From the NCBI GenBank assembly GCA_947643145.1, contig CANRVD010000012.1, forward strand, positions 1-48,785: DNA of 48,785 nucleotides, written 5' to 3'. The DNA comes from an uncultured bacterium (GTDB taxonomy: Bacteria; Bacillota; Clostridia; Lachnospirales; Lachnospiraceae). Made by a program: the position numbers and the translations under genes. Below the pieces are notes generated by a model. That model was not told the origin of the DNA, ran no database searches, and was given only the letters and a program-made list of their open reading frames with translations. Every line of letters begins with the position of its first letter. Position 1 is the stretch's first letter. Shown in pieces: positions 34,965 through 43,521 of this stretch.

Positions 34965-36280
34965 ACCGAAAGCATTATTTTTACGGCAGCGCCGCCCTCT
35001 GCTTCGTTTGTAAGCATAAGACTGCCGCCATGCTTTTTGCAAAGAATCCGGCAGATGGCAAGTCCCATGCCGGAATGATTTTTATCACTCCCTTCTATTG
35101 CGAAGTAGCGGTTTTTACAATGCAATACCTTTTCCGGAAAACCGCAGCCGTCGTCCGCCACCGTCACGCAAAGATTTCCTCCTTCCTCAAAGAAAGACAG
35201 ATGAATCCTGCTTTTGGCAAACCGCACGGCATTGCCAATCAAATTTTCCAGAATCCGGTACAATACCTGTACATCCAGACAAAGCAGCTCTTGCTTTACC
35301 TGATTGTCTGCCGCAAGCGTAAGCCCCCAAAGCTCCGCCATCCTGACAAAATCAGCACGCATGTCCTGATACAGCGCAGGAAAATCCACCTCCCTGCGCA
35401 TAACCGCAAGCTCCTCCAGATGGTTGATGGTCCTGACAGATTCCGTATACCCCTCCAGCCGTTCTGCCGCCTTTTTGATATTGCCTGCATAGGAAAGCAG
35501 CATATCCTGTGTCAGCTTCTTTTTGGGAACATTTATCTGCAAATATTCCGCGTGCCCTTTAATAATGGCAATGGGATTCCTTAAATCATGCGCCACCGAA
35601 GCCTGCAGGCTGCGCCTTTCCTCCAGCATCTCCCACATTCTTTTATAATTTTCCTGCAGGGCGGCTCTCATCTGCTCAAAAGAGCGGCATAGCGCCCCCA
35701 TCTCGTCCGCCGAAGTATACGCAATGGTAAAATCCAGATTCTGCTCCGCAATACACGCCGCGGCATCTGTCAAAATATCTATGGGCGGTTTCAGCTTCTT
35801 TTGAAAGAACCTCCTGCAGCAGAGCAGAATGCCGGAGAGGGAAAACAACGCCGGCAGCAGGGCCATCGCACCGTAACATCCAAAATAGAGCAGCTTTTTC
35901 TTTGGCGTCAGAAAAGAAACGGCGTTGTCATACAATTCCAGAGAGTACCTTGTGGACACGATATCAGGCTTTACCGTTTTCCCATCCTCCTCAGCCACCA
36001 GTACCGCTGCCTCCATAAAATCTCCATCCAGTTCCATAAGATATGTTTGAGATGTCATTCTTCCGTCACCCATTGTCCCTTCCACATGCAGGTAGACGGC
36101 ATCCTTATCCGGCAGAAGCCAGCGCTGCACCCTGATGCTCACCAAAATCACTGTTGCTGACAGCATTACCACCAGCATAAACGTTGTCATCACATACCGA
36201 AAAAAAGCTTTCTGCAGCGGCATACGCAGTTTTACGCACACTTCCTTCTTTATCTGTTCCATCGATACCCCACTCCCCAT
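34961..36280 (-). CDS. Sensor histidine kinase
   Basis: 439 aa. Membrane helices at residues about 27-48 and 130-154 enclose a small extracytoplasmic domain of about 80 residues. A HAMP-like linker then leads to the phospho-acceptor His231 (SVAHDLRNP), N-box ENLIGNAVRF, G1 ADDGCGFP and G2 GMGLAICRILCKKHGG. It is the partner of the OmpR-type regulator, with which it overlaps by 31 bp. The sensed signal is not known; the downstream lipoprotein-ABC module is the likely target. An alternative start exists at 36262. Confidence 0.9.
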   Translation of the reverse strand: MGSGVSMEQIKKEVCVKLRMPLQKAFFRYVMTTFMLVVMLSATVILVSIRVQRWLLPDKDAVYLHVEGTMGDGRMTSQTYLMELDGDFMEAAVLVAEEDGKTVKPDIVSTRYSLELYDNAVSFLTPKKKLLYFGCYGAMALLPALFSLSGILLCCRRFFQKKLKPPIDILTDAAACIAEQNLDFTIAYTSADEMGALCRSFEQMRAALQENYKRMWEMLEERRSLQASVAHDLRNPIAIIKGHAEYLQINVPKKKLTQDMLLSYAGNIKKAAERLEGYTESVRTINHLEELAVMRREVDFPALYQDMRADFVRMAELWGLTLAADNQVKQELLCLDVQVLYRILENLIGNAVRFAKSRIHLSFFEEGGNLCVTVADDGCGFPEKVLHCKNRYFAIEGSDKNHSGMGLAICRILCKKHGGSLMLTNEAEGGAAVKIMLSV

Positions 36281-36924
36281 ACCGTCTCAATATAAGTCCT
36301 GCCCGTCGCTTCCTGCAGCTTCTGCCTTATCTTGCGTACATGCTCCTTTATCACACCGGCGTCCCCCTCTGCATCCAGTCCCCACACTGCTTCATAGAGG
36401 CGCTCCCTGTCAAAAACCTGTCCGGCATTGGTTATCAGAAATTCTATTATGTCAAACTCTCTTTTGGAAAAAGAAATTTCCCGTTGCTGCCAGAACACGG
36501 TACGGCTGGAAAGATTGACAAGCAGTCCGCCCGCGGCAAACAGCTTCTGGCTGCTCCTGCTCCGCTCATCCCGTCTTAGGTGAGCGGCAATCCGCGCAGT
36601 CACCTCCGGCAGCCCAAAGGGTTTGGTAATATAGTCGTCGCCCCCCGTAAGAAAACCGTTGACTTTGTCCTGTTCCGTAATACGTGCCGTAAGGAACACA
36701 ATGGGACACGCCACATTGTCCCGAATCATTTTACAGAGAGAAAGCCCGTCCGTATCCGGCATATTAATATCCAGCAGAATCAAATCCGGCACACATGCAA
36801 GCTGCTGCAGCGCCGCCTCCGCCCCGTTCGCCGTATAGGTGATATATCCCTCATTCTGCAGGTGCGCCGCAAGCAAATCCGTCAGCATTACCTCATCATC
36901 CACAATCAAAATTTTATAAGCCAT
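36250..36924 (-). CDS. OmpR/PhoB-family response regulator
   Basis: 224 aa. The receiver domain has acidic pocket DD at 9-10, phosphorylated Asp52 (LLDINMPDTDG), Thr in FLTAR and Lys in YITKPF. The C-terminal winged helix ends RKIRQKLQEATGRTYIETVWGVGYRW, typical of the OmpR/PhoB class. A GGGAGG ribosome site lies 5 bp before the ATG. A pair of TTGAC half-sites lies just upstream (36957-36972), and the same box occurs before the lipoprotein gene, so autoregulation and control of the ABC operon are likely. Confidence 0.92.
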   Translation of the reverse strand: MAYKILIVDDEVMLTDLLAAHLQNEGYITYTANGAEAALQQLACVPDLILLDINMPDTDGLSLCKMIRDNVACPIVFLTARITEQDKVNGFLTGGDDYITKPFGLPEVTARIAAHLRRDERSRSSQKLFAAGGLLVNLSSRTVFWQQREISFSKREFDIIEFLITNAGQVFDRERLYEAVWGLDAEGDAGVIKEHVRKIRQKLQEATGRTYIETVWGVGYRWNR

Positions 36925-36940
36925 AGAAACCTCCCGATAA

Positions 36941-36972
36941 AGAATAACACAAAAAAGTCAAGATTCGGTCAA
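36941..36972 (-). promoter_or_regulatory. OmpR-type direct-repeat box and -10, regulator/kinase operon
   Basis: On the minus strand TTGACCGAATCTTGAC (plus-strand 36957-36972) gives two TTGAC half-sites at 11-bp period, then 10 bp, then TATTCT (36941-36946). Matches the box at 34933-34964 in 14 of 16 repeat bases and in exact spacing to the -10. The 11-bp period is that of PhoB/OmpR-class sites. Confidence 0.6.
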
Positions 36973-36998
36973 GTCCTCCTAAACGCCGGACCAATATC

Positions 36999-37274
36999 CT
37001 ATTTTGCCTCCGCCGCAGGTTTTTGACGGGTGTAGTAATTGTCCTCATTACAGTCAATCACAGCGCGAAACTGCTCTAATACATCTTTGATTAACGTCAG
37101 CAGCACACTTTCTTTGGAATCGTAATTGCGGTAAAAGGAAGCTCTCGCCGCCTGTGCGGAGCGGATAATTTCCGTAATCGAAATATCCGCAAAGCTCTTT
37201 TCACGCATCAGCTTTAGCAAAGCCTCCGTAATACTGTTTTTGACGCGAATGTTTTCTTCCTTCCGTTTATCCAT
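36999..37274 (-). CDS. TetR-family regulator reduced to the DNA-binding half
   Basis: 91 aa. The TetR helix-turn-helix is complete (ITEALLKLMREKSFADISITEIIRSAQAARASFYRNYDSKESVL, residues about 14-57), but the protein ends 30 residues later in NYYTRQKPAAEAK, whereas TetR proteins run about 180-220 aa with a ligand and dimer domain. The next gene starts only 75 bp further on, so no room is left for the missing part. Either a decayed gene or an unusual mini-regulator. An AAAGGA ribosome site and a promoter (37310-37338) are present. Confidence 0.7.
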   Translation of the reverse strand: MDKRKEENIRVKNSITEALLKLMREKSFADISITEIIRSAQAARASFYRNYDSKESVLLTLIKDVLEQFRAVIDCNEDNYYTRQKPAAEAK

Positions 37275-37309
37275 GACGCTTTCCTTTCTGAAGCTGCAAA
37301 TTCATTCAA

Positions 37310-37338
37310 ATTGTAGCATACTTCCGTCACTTCCTCAA
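37310..37338 (-). promoter_or_regulatory. Promoter of the short TetR gene
   Basis: On the minus strand TTGAGG (plus-strand 37333-37338), a 17-bp spacer and TACAAT (37310-37315). It lies about 36 bp before the start codon. The rest of the 251-bp gap to degV shows no gene. Confidence 0.5.
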
Positions 37339-37525
37339 TGAACTTAACCAACATGATACAAAACAAACTCTTTTGTCTCATATACATGTCTTGCCAGCTT
37401 TCCTTTAATATGATACGGTTGTTTCACATTGTTTTACAGAATCCCCAAGTATGACCTTTGCGCATGGAACACGGCAGCAGAAAAATATGACCGGTCAAAA
37501 GAACGGTAACGGAAGGAAAATTTTT

Positions 37526-38395
37526 ATGAAAACAGCAGTTGTAACAGATACCAACAGCGGCATCACAGTAGAAGCCGGAAAGAAGCTGGGCATTTATGTT
37601 CTGCCAATGCCCGTTATTGTAGAGGATTCCTGCTATCTGGAAGGAGAAGATATCACCAACGCCGAATTGTATGGGGCAATGAAAAACCACAGGGAAGTTT
37701 CCTCCTCCCAGCCCTCGCCCGGCAGCATCCTCAGCCTTTGGAATGCCGTTTTCAAAGACGGTTTTGAGAACATTGTCTATATTCCCATGTCGAGCAGCTT
37801 AAGCGGCTCCTGCGAGAACGCTATGCAGCTTTCCGCAGATTATCAGGGAAGGGTGCATGTAGTGGACAATCACCGGATTTCCGTCACCCTGATGGAATCG
37901 GTCTATGACGCCAAAGGACTTGCGGACAGCGGACATTCCGCCAAGGAAATTAAGACTATGCTGGAGGATTCTGCCTACGACGCCAGCATCTATCTTTCCG
38001 TGAATTCTCTGGAATACTTGAAAAAAAGCGGACGTATCACCGCTTCCGCGGCAGCCATCGCAGGAATTTTGAATATCAAGCCTGTTCTGACGATTCAGGG
38101 AGATAAATTGGATTTGTTTGCAAAAGTGAGAGGAATCAAACAGAGCGAAAGAAAAATGATAGAAGCCTTAAAGCAGGATATTGCCTCCCGTTTTGCCGGC
38201 ATACCTGCCGGACGGCTTCGGATTGCAACTGCCGGCACCTTTGAAAAAGAGGAAGAAGCAGAGGCATGGCGCGGACTGGTACAGTCCGAATTTCCTCATG
38301 CCTCTGTCTACTATGTTCCTCTCTCCTGCAGCATCGCCTGCCATGTAGGAGTAGGCGCCTTGGGAATCGGCGTCTCTATTCTGCTCGCGCAGTAA
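37526..38395 (+). CDS. DegV family fatty-acid-binding protein
   Basis: 289 aa. It begins [29 protein letters not shown], then has [61 protein letters not shown] and a C-terminal GVGALGIGV, the standard DegV order. DegV proteins bind single fatty acids; FakB relatives present them to a kinase. The frame opens earlier at 37451, but GGAAGG lies before the ATG at 37526 and DegV homology begins there. Its 3' end overlaps the convergent clpB gene by 20 bp. Confidence 0.88.
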   Translation: MKTAVVTDTNSGITVEAGKKLGIYVLPMPVIVEDSCYLEGEDITNAELYGAMKNHREVSSSQPSPGSILSLWNAVFKDGFENIVYIPMSSSLSGSCENAMQLSADYQGRVHVVDNHRISVTLMESVYDAKGLADSGHSAKEIKTMLEDSAYDASIYLSVNSLEYLKKSGRITASAAAIAGILNIKPVLTIQGDKLDLFAKVRGIKQSERKMIEALKQDIASRFAGIPAGRLRIATAGTFEKEEEAEAWRGLVQSEFPHASVYYVPLSCSIACHVGVGALGIGVSILLAQ

Positions 38396-40958
38396 GCGCG
38401 CCGTCTGTAAGCTCTATCCGTATGGTATCGCCTGCCCCTACCTCTCCGGCAAGAATCAGCTTGGCGGAGAGTGTTTCTACATACTTCTGAATATAACGCT
38501 TCAACGGTCTTGCACCATAGACAGGGTCATAAGCATTATCTACGATGAACTGCTTTGCCTCATCGCTAAGCTCCACCTGCAGCTCCCTGTCTGACAGCCT
38601 TCTGCTTAAATCCGCCATAATCAGATTGACAATGCCGCCGATATTATCCTTAGTCAGCGGTTTAAAAAGTATGGTCTCGTCAAGGCGGTTTAAGAATTCC
38701 GGTCTGAAATGGTTCCGCAAATCTTCCATTACCCTTTTTTCTGCCTGCGGCAGAATATTGCCGTCTTCACTGATGCCGTCAAGCAGATACTGCGCGCCGA
38801 TATTGGAAGTCATAATCAGAATCGTATTCTTAAAATCTACGGTGCGCCCCTGTGAGTCTGTTATCCGCCCGTCGTCCAACACCTGCAAAAGCACGTTAAA
38901 CACATCCGGATGCGCCTTTTCAATCTCATCGAAAAGCACCACAGAGTATGGCTTTCTTCTGACTGCTTCAGTCAACTGCCCGCCTTCCTCATATCCGACA
39001 TATCCGGGAGGCGCTCCAATCAGACGGGATACGGCGTATTTCTCCATGTATTCGCTCATATCAATGCGAACCATGTTATTTTCATCGTCAAACAGCGCTC
39101 TGGCGAGGGATTTGGCAAGCTCCGTCTTGCCCACGCCCGTGGGACCTAAAAACAGGAAGGAGCCAATCGGCTTGGAAGGGTCCTTGATTCCCGCTTTGGA
39201 ACGTATAATTGCCTCCGACACCTTTGTCACACCTTCATCCTGTCCCACAACGCTTCTGTGCAGCTCTGTATCCAGATGCAGCGTTTTGTTCCGCTCGCTC
39301 TCCGTCAGCTTGGTAACCGGTATCCCCGTCCAGCGCGACACGATGCGGGCAATTTCCTCCTCCGACACACTCTCGTGCACAAGAGAAAGCTCTGTGCTTC
39401 TTATTTGCTCTTCCTCAATATCAAGCTGCTTTTTCAGCGCCGGCAGCTTCCCGTAGGAAAGCTCAGCCGCCTTCTCCAGATTGCCCTCACGCTGTGCAAT
39501 CTGAATCTGCCCGTTTATCGCCTCTATCTCCTCGCGCAGCTTAGAAAGCTTATCCACGGAAGCCTTTTCATTGTCCCACTGTGCCTTTTTCCCTGCAAAT
39601 TCTTCCTTCAGCTCCGCAAGCTCCTTCTGCAAAGTGCCCAAACGGTCTTGACTGAGACGGTCATCTTCCTTTTTCAGCGCCGCCTCCTCTATCTCAAGCT
39701 GCATAATCTTCCGCTGCAGCTCATCCAATTCCGTGGGCATGGAATCCAGCTCCGTCTTAATCAGGGCGCACGCCTCATCCACCAAATCAATTGCCTTATC
39801 CGGCAGAAAACGGTCCGTAATATAGCGGTTGGATAAAATAGCGGCGCTTACAAGGGCATTGTCCATAATCTTTACCCCATGATACACCTCGTACCGCTCT
39901 TTTAAGCCTCTTAAGATGGAAACCGTATCCTCCACCGTGGGCTCCTCCACCATAACGGGCTGGAAACGCCGCTCCAATGCTGCATCCTTTTCGATATACT
40001 GGCGGTACTCGTCCAGCGTAGTCGCACCGATACAATGAAGCTCACCCCTCGCCAGCATGGGTTTTAACATATTGCCGGCATCGAGCGCGCCGTCCGTCTT
40101 ACCCGCACCCACAATGGTATGCAGCTCGTCGATAAAGAGAATAATCTGCCCGTCGCTGTTTTTCACATCCTCCAGTACCGCCTTTAACCGCTCCTCAAAC
40201 TCGCCCCGATACTTGGCGCCTGCAACCAGTGCTCCCATATCCAGCGCAAAAATCTTTTTATCCTTGAGCCCCTGCGGTACATCACCGCGCACAATACGCT
40301 GTGCCAGTCCTTCTACTACCGCCGTCTTGCCCACACCGGGCTCACCGATAAGCACCGGATTGTTTTTGGTCTTGCGGGAAAGGATGCGGATGATATTACG
40401 GATTTCACCGTCACGTCCGATAACCGGGTCCAGTTTCTGCTCTCTTGCCTTCTCCACAAGCTCCTGCCCGTATTTCGCCAGCGTATCATAAGTCGCCTCA
40501 GGGTTGTCGCTGGTGACGCGCTGGTTGCCCCTTACGGTGGAAAGCGCCTGCAGAAAACGCTCTCTGGTGATACCGTATTCCCTGAAAATTTCTTTTAACG
40601 CCCTGTTCGGATTGCCCAGCATGGCAAGGAATAAATGCTCTACTGAGACATATTCGTCGCCAAGACGTTTTGCCTCGTCCTCCGCGGATAAAAGCGCCTT
40701 ATTCAAATCCGCGCCTACATGCAGCTCACCGCCCTGCACCTTGACGCGCTTTTTCAGCGCATCCTCCGCACGTCCCAGAAAGTGCTCTTTATTTATTTCC
40801 ATCTTTTCAATCAGCTTTAAAATCAGGCTGTCCTCTATCGTTAAAAGGCTATAAAGCAAATGCTCCTGTTCTATCTCCTGATTTCCATATTCATAAGCCA
40901 GCTTCTGGCAGCCCTCCACGGCCTCCATAGACTTTTGTGTGAATTTTGAAATATTCAT
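38376..40958 (-). CDS. clpB: ATP-dependent chaperone ClpB
   Basis: 860 aa, full length. Clp N-domain repeats (residues about 1-145), first AAA+ module with [13 protein letters not shown] and Walker [11 protein letters not shown], the middle coiled-coil domain (about 405-525), second AAA+ with [13 protein letters not shown] and [11 protein letters not shown], and the C-terminal small domain. It disaggregates proteins together with DnaK. An AGGAGG site lies 8 bp before the ATG. No CIRCE-like inverted repeat is seen upstream; a plain promoter fits (40990-41017). Confidence 0.95.
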   Translation of the reverse strand: MNISKFTQKSMEAVEGCQKLAYEYGNQEIEQEHLLYSLLTIEDSLILKLIEKMEINKEHFLGRAEDALKKRVKVQGGELHVGADLNKALLSAEDEAKRLGDEYVSVEHLFLAMLGNPNRALKEIFREYGITRERFLQALSTVRGNQRVTSDNPEATYDTLAKYGQELVEKAREQKLDPVIGRDGEIRNIIRILSRKTKNNPVLIGEPGVGKTAVVEGLAQRIVRGDVPQGLKDKKIFALDMGALVAGAKYRGEFEERLKAVLEDVKNSDGQIILFIDELHTIVGAGKTDGALDAGNMLKPMLARGELHCIGATTLDEYRQYIEKDAALERRFQPVMVEEPTVEDTVSILRGLKERYEVYHGVKIMDNALVSAAILSNRYITDRFLPDKAIDLVDEACALIKTELDSMPTELDELQRKIMQLEIEEAALKKEDDRLSQDRLGTLQKELAELKEEFAGKKAQWDNEKASVDKLSKLREEIEAINGQIQIAQREGNLEKAAELSYGKLPALKKQLDIEEEQIRSTELSLVHESVSEEEIARIVSRWTGIPVTKLTESERNKTLHLDTELHRSVVGQDEGVTKVSEAIIRSKAGIKDPSKPIGSFLFLGPTGVGKTELAKSLARALFDDENNMVRIDMSEYMEKYAVSRLIGAPPGYVGYEEGGQLTEAVRRKPYSVVLFDEIEKAHPDVFNVLLQVLDDGRITDSQGRTVDFKNTILIMTSNIGAQYLLDGISEDGNILPQAEKRVMEDLRNHFRPEFLNRLDETILFKPLTKDNIGGIVNLIMADLSRRLSDRELQVELSDEAKQFIVDNAYDPVYGARPLKRYIQKYVETLSAKLILAGEVGAGDTIRIELTDGALTARAE

Positions 40959-40989
40959 GTCAACAGCCTCCTTTTTTTGTTCTACTGAT

Positions 40990-41017
40990 ACTATAACACA
41001 AGGAACAAGAAATGCAA
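40990..41017 (-). promoter_or_regulatory. Promoter of clpB
   Basis: On the minus strand TTGCAT (plus-strand 41012-41017), a 16-bp spacer and TATAGT (40990-40995), about 32 bp before the clpB ATG. The same 132-bp gap must also hold the divergent symporter promoter, which I cannot place with confidence. Confidence 0.5.
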
Positions 41018-41090
41018 CAGAAAAATTATAAACATTTTCTAAAACTTTCCTCTATATATTATAGTAATCCGCAAAATTTTGAGGTTATGC

Positions 41091-42413
41091 ATGGCTGCTT
41101 TCCTTTTTGCCTTTTTAGAAAAAATAAATGCTTTTTTATGGAACGGACCCATTATCCTGCTCCTTGCCGCCACACATCTCTTTTTTACTTTCCGGCTGTT
41201 CCCCCAACGGCTTACTTTCCGTGCCATCCGCGCCTCGGTTTCCAAAAAAAAGGAAAAAGGGGAAAAGGGAATGGGCGGCTTTGCCACGCTGGCAACCACG
41301 CTGGCGGCAACGCTGGGCACCGGCAATATCGTGGGAATTTCCACCGCCATCGCCCTTGGCGGCCCCGGCGCCCTGTTCTGGTGCTTTCTGACAGGGCTTT
41401 TCGGCATGGCTACCGCCTATGCGGAGTGTTACTTAAGCTGCCTGTACCGGAAAAAAGCGCCTGACGGCTCCGTGGCAGGCGGTCCCATGTACGTGCTGGA
41501 AAAAGGACTGAAAAGTAAGCTGCTTGGCAAATTTTATGCGTTCTGCATTATATGCGCCGCCATCGGCGCGGGCTGTACGACACAGTCCTCCGCCATTGCG
41601 GATGCCGCCTATTCCACATGGCATCTTTCCCCGCACATTATCGGCATGGCTGCCGCAGTACTGACCGGCATGGTTATCCTTGGGGGCGCCGGCAGCATCG
41701 GCAGCTTCTGCACCCGCATGGTACCGCCCTTAAGCTTCCTTTACATGGGCGCCTGCTGCTATCTTTTATGGATGAACCGCGCTTTCCTTATACCCTCCTT
41801 TTCTTTGATTCTTTCCTCCGCCTTCACCGGACGCGCCGCTGCCGGCGGTTTCGTAGGCAGTACCTTTTTGATGGCGGCTCGTTTTGGCATCGCAAGAGGA
41901 TTGTTTACCAACGAGGCTGGCATCGGCACTGCGGCTATCGCCGCCGGCTCCTCAAACGATTCAAACCCTACAAGACAGGCGCTGATCTCCATGACTGCTG
42001 TCTTCTGGGATACCATTGTGATGTGCACACTGACTGGCTTTACCATTGTAAGCAGTATACTGGCACACCCGGGAAGCACCAAGGGCTACACCGACGCAGG
42101 GCTTACAAGCGCCGCCTTCGCCTTTCTTCCCTTTGGCGGCAATGCGTTTCTGACGCTTGCCCTGATTGCCTTCGCCCTCGCCACGCTGGTAGGCTGGTGT
42201 TACTTAGGCGAAAAAGGAGCGGCTTACCTGTTTGGGGAATCAGGCATCCGCTCCTACCAGCTTGTTTATATCGTTATGATTTACATAGGCGCCATCATTC
42301 CCATGCAGCTTGTGTGGAGCTTTACGGACTTTATCAATGCCGTTATGGTGCTGCCAAATGTCCTCTGCCTCCTCGTCCTGTTCCGAAAGGTGGGAAAGCC
42401 CGAAAAAGTGTAA
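41091..42413 (+). CDS. AGCS family amino acid (alanine/glycine):cation symporter
   Basis: 440 aa with about 10-11 membrane helices. Family signatures are ATLAATLGTGNIVGISTAIALGGPGALFW near residue 65, TAYAECYL, GGPMYVLEKGL, and NEAGIGTAAIAAG. It imports alanine or glycine with Na+ or H+. The frame reaches a TTG at 41079, but the ATG at 41091 has a GAGG site 6 bp upstream. It ends 52 bp from the convergent LacI gene; no clear terminator is seen in that gap. Confidence 0.9.
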   Translation: MAAFLFAFLEKINAFLWNGPIILLLAATHLFFTFRLFPQRLTFRAIRASVSKKKEKGEKGMGGFATLATTLAATLGTGNIVGISTAIALGGPGALFWCFLTGLFGMATAYAECYLSCLYRKKAPDGSVAGGPMYVLEKGLKSKLLGKFYAFCIICAAIGAGCTTQSSAIADAAYSTWHLSPHIIGMAAAVLTGMVILGGAGSIGSFCTRMVPPLSFLYMGACCYLLWMNRAFLIPSFSLILSSAFTGRAAAGGFVGSTFLMAARFGIARGLFTNEAGIGTAAIAAGSSNDSNPTRQALISMTAVFWDTIVMCTLTGFTIVSSILAHPGSTKGYTDAGLTSAAFAFLPFGGNAFLTLALIAFALATLVGWCYLGEKGAAYLFGESGIRSYQLVYIVMIYIGAIIPMQLVWSFTDFINAVMVLPNVLCLLVLFRKVGKPEKV

Positions 42414-42465
42414 ATGCCACACGCAAAATCAGGATATCCCGCTGCCGGCACATTTCATTCCTTGT

Positions 42466-43464
42466 TTATGCAGAACCTCTCTCCACCAGACTGCAGGCAA
42501 GGCATATCTCGGCGCCCTCGTTTTCTCCGCGGAGCATTTGCAAAAGGCACTGCACCGCCACCGCGCCCTGTTCTTCAAAATTGGTGCGTATGGTCGTCAG
42601 CGCCGGCGTAAGATAACGCCCCAGCTCGATATCGTCACAGCCCATCACCTTGACCTCCCAAGGCACCTTGATGCCTGCCTGCGCAAACGCCTCCATGCCG
42701 CCAATGGCACTTAAATCATTGGCGGCAAACACCGCCTGCGGCAGCGGCGCTCCCTCCGACGCCGCTTTTTTTAAGAAAGCGCTTACTGACCTATATGCCA
42801 TATCACGGGCAAAACCGCCCTGCCAGATATGCTCCTTGCTTATCTCGATGCCCTTTTCCGAAAGCGCGGAAAGAAAACCTCTTTTCCGCTCCCTTCCATC
42901 ATAATTATCCACTCCCTCTATCAGCCCCAGCCGCGAAAAGCCCTTCTCCAGAAAATATGCTGCCGCCATTCTTCCTGCCTGACAAGAATCAAAAAATACG
43001 CCTGCCTGAAGCCTGCCCTTGATTTCCCTGTTCAGGTACACAACGGGAAGACCTGCTTCGCTCAGCTCCTCCGCTTGCTTTGCAGTCAAAGCATTCCCTG
43101 CAATCACAGCGCCGTCAACCCTGTGCCCAAGCAGGTTTGCCATAATGGTTCTGCTCTGCGAGGTCACAAAAACCTGCAGCTCATACGCCTCCCTCGCACA
43201 CCATTTTGCCATGGAATCTGTCAAGGCTCCCATATAAGGACCTCCCATGTATCCCACAAACAGCCCGATTACCTTTGTCGCCTGCGCCTTTAAGTTTCTT
43301 CCATTTATATTTGGTACATAGTGCAGCCGTTTTGCCACCTCTAAAATATGCGCCTTTGTATCGGGGTGCAGTACGTTCACACCGTTTAATGCATTGGAAA
43401 CCGTGGATATCGAAACCCCTGCCTCCCGCGCCACATCCTTAATCGTTACCTTCCCCATTTTCAT
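42466..43464 (-). CDS. LacI/GalR-family transcriptional regulator
   Basis: 332 aa. N-terminal helix-turn-helix VTIKDVAREAGVSISTVSNALNG with the hinge helix, then a periplasmic-binding-like sensor domain (VIGLFVGYMGGPYMGALTD... VFAANDLSAIGGMEAFAQAGIKVP... VMGCDDIELGRYLTPALTTI). It follows the GH3 beta-glucosidase gene by 57 bp on the same strand and likely controls it. A CG-centred palindrome over the GH3 start point (46432-46447) is the probable operator. The inducer is presumably a beta-glucoside or its breakdown product. Confidence 0.92.
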   Translation of the reverse strand: MKMGKVTIKDVAREAGVSISTVSNALNGVNVLHPDTKAHILEVAKRLHYVPNINGRNLKAQATKVIGLFVGYMGGPYMGALTDSMAKWCAREAYELQVFVTSQSRTIMANLLGHRVDGAVIAGNALTAKQAEELSEAGLPVVYLNREIKGRLQAGVFFDSCQAGRMAAAYFLEKGFSRLGLIEGVDNYDGRERKRGFLSALSEKGIEISKEHIWQGGFARDMAYRSVSAFLKKAASEGAPLPQAVFAANDLSAIGGMEAFAQAGIKVPWEVKVMGCDDIELGRYLTPALTTIRTNFEEQGAVAVQCLLQMLRGENEGAEICLACSLVERGSA

Positions 43465-43521
43465 CCCCGCTTTGCTTCGCAGCCTGTTTCGTTCTCACAT
43501 CCTGCCATGCTTCCATCTTCT

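Noticed and set aside
37275-37525. Promoter of degV
   Set aside because: TTGCCA and TATGAT are present but only 12 bp apart; no convincing pair found.
38545-39456. 303-aa plus-strand open frame
   Set aside because: It is antisense to clpB, with Ser/Arg/Leu-rich composition and no recognisable domain; a shadow of a strongly biased gene.
41552-42616. 354-aa plus-strand open frame
   Set aside because: Arg/His/Cys-rich shadow in another frame of the AGCS symporter gene, running into the LacI gene antisense.
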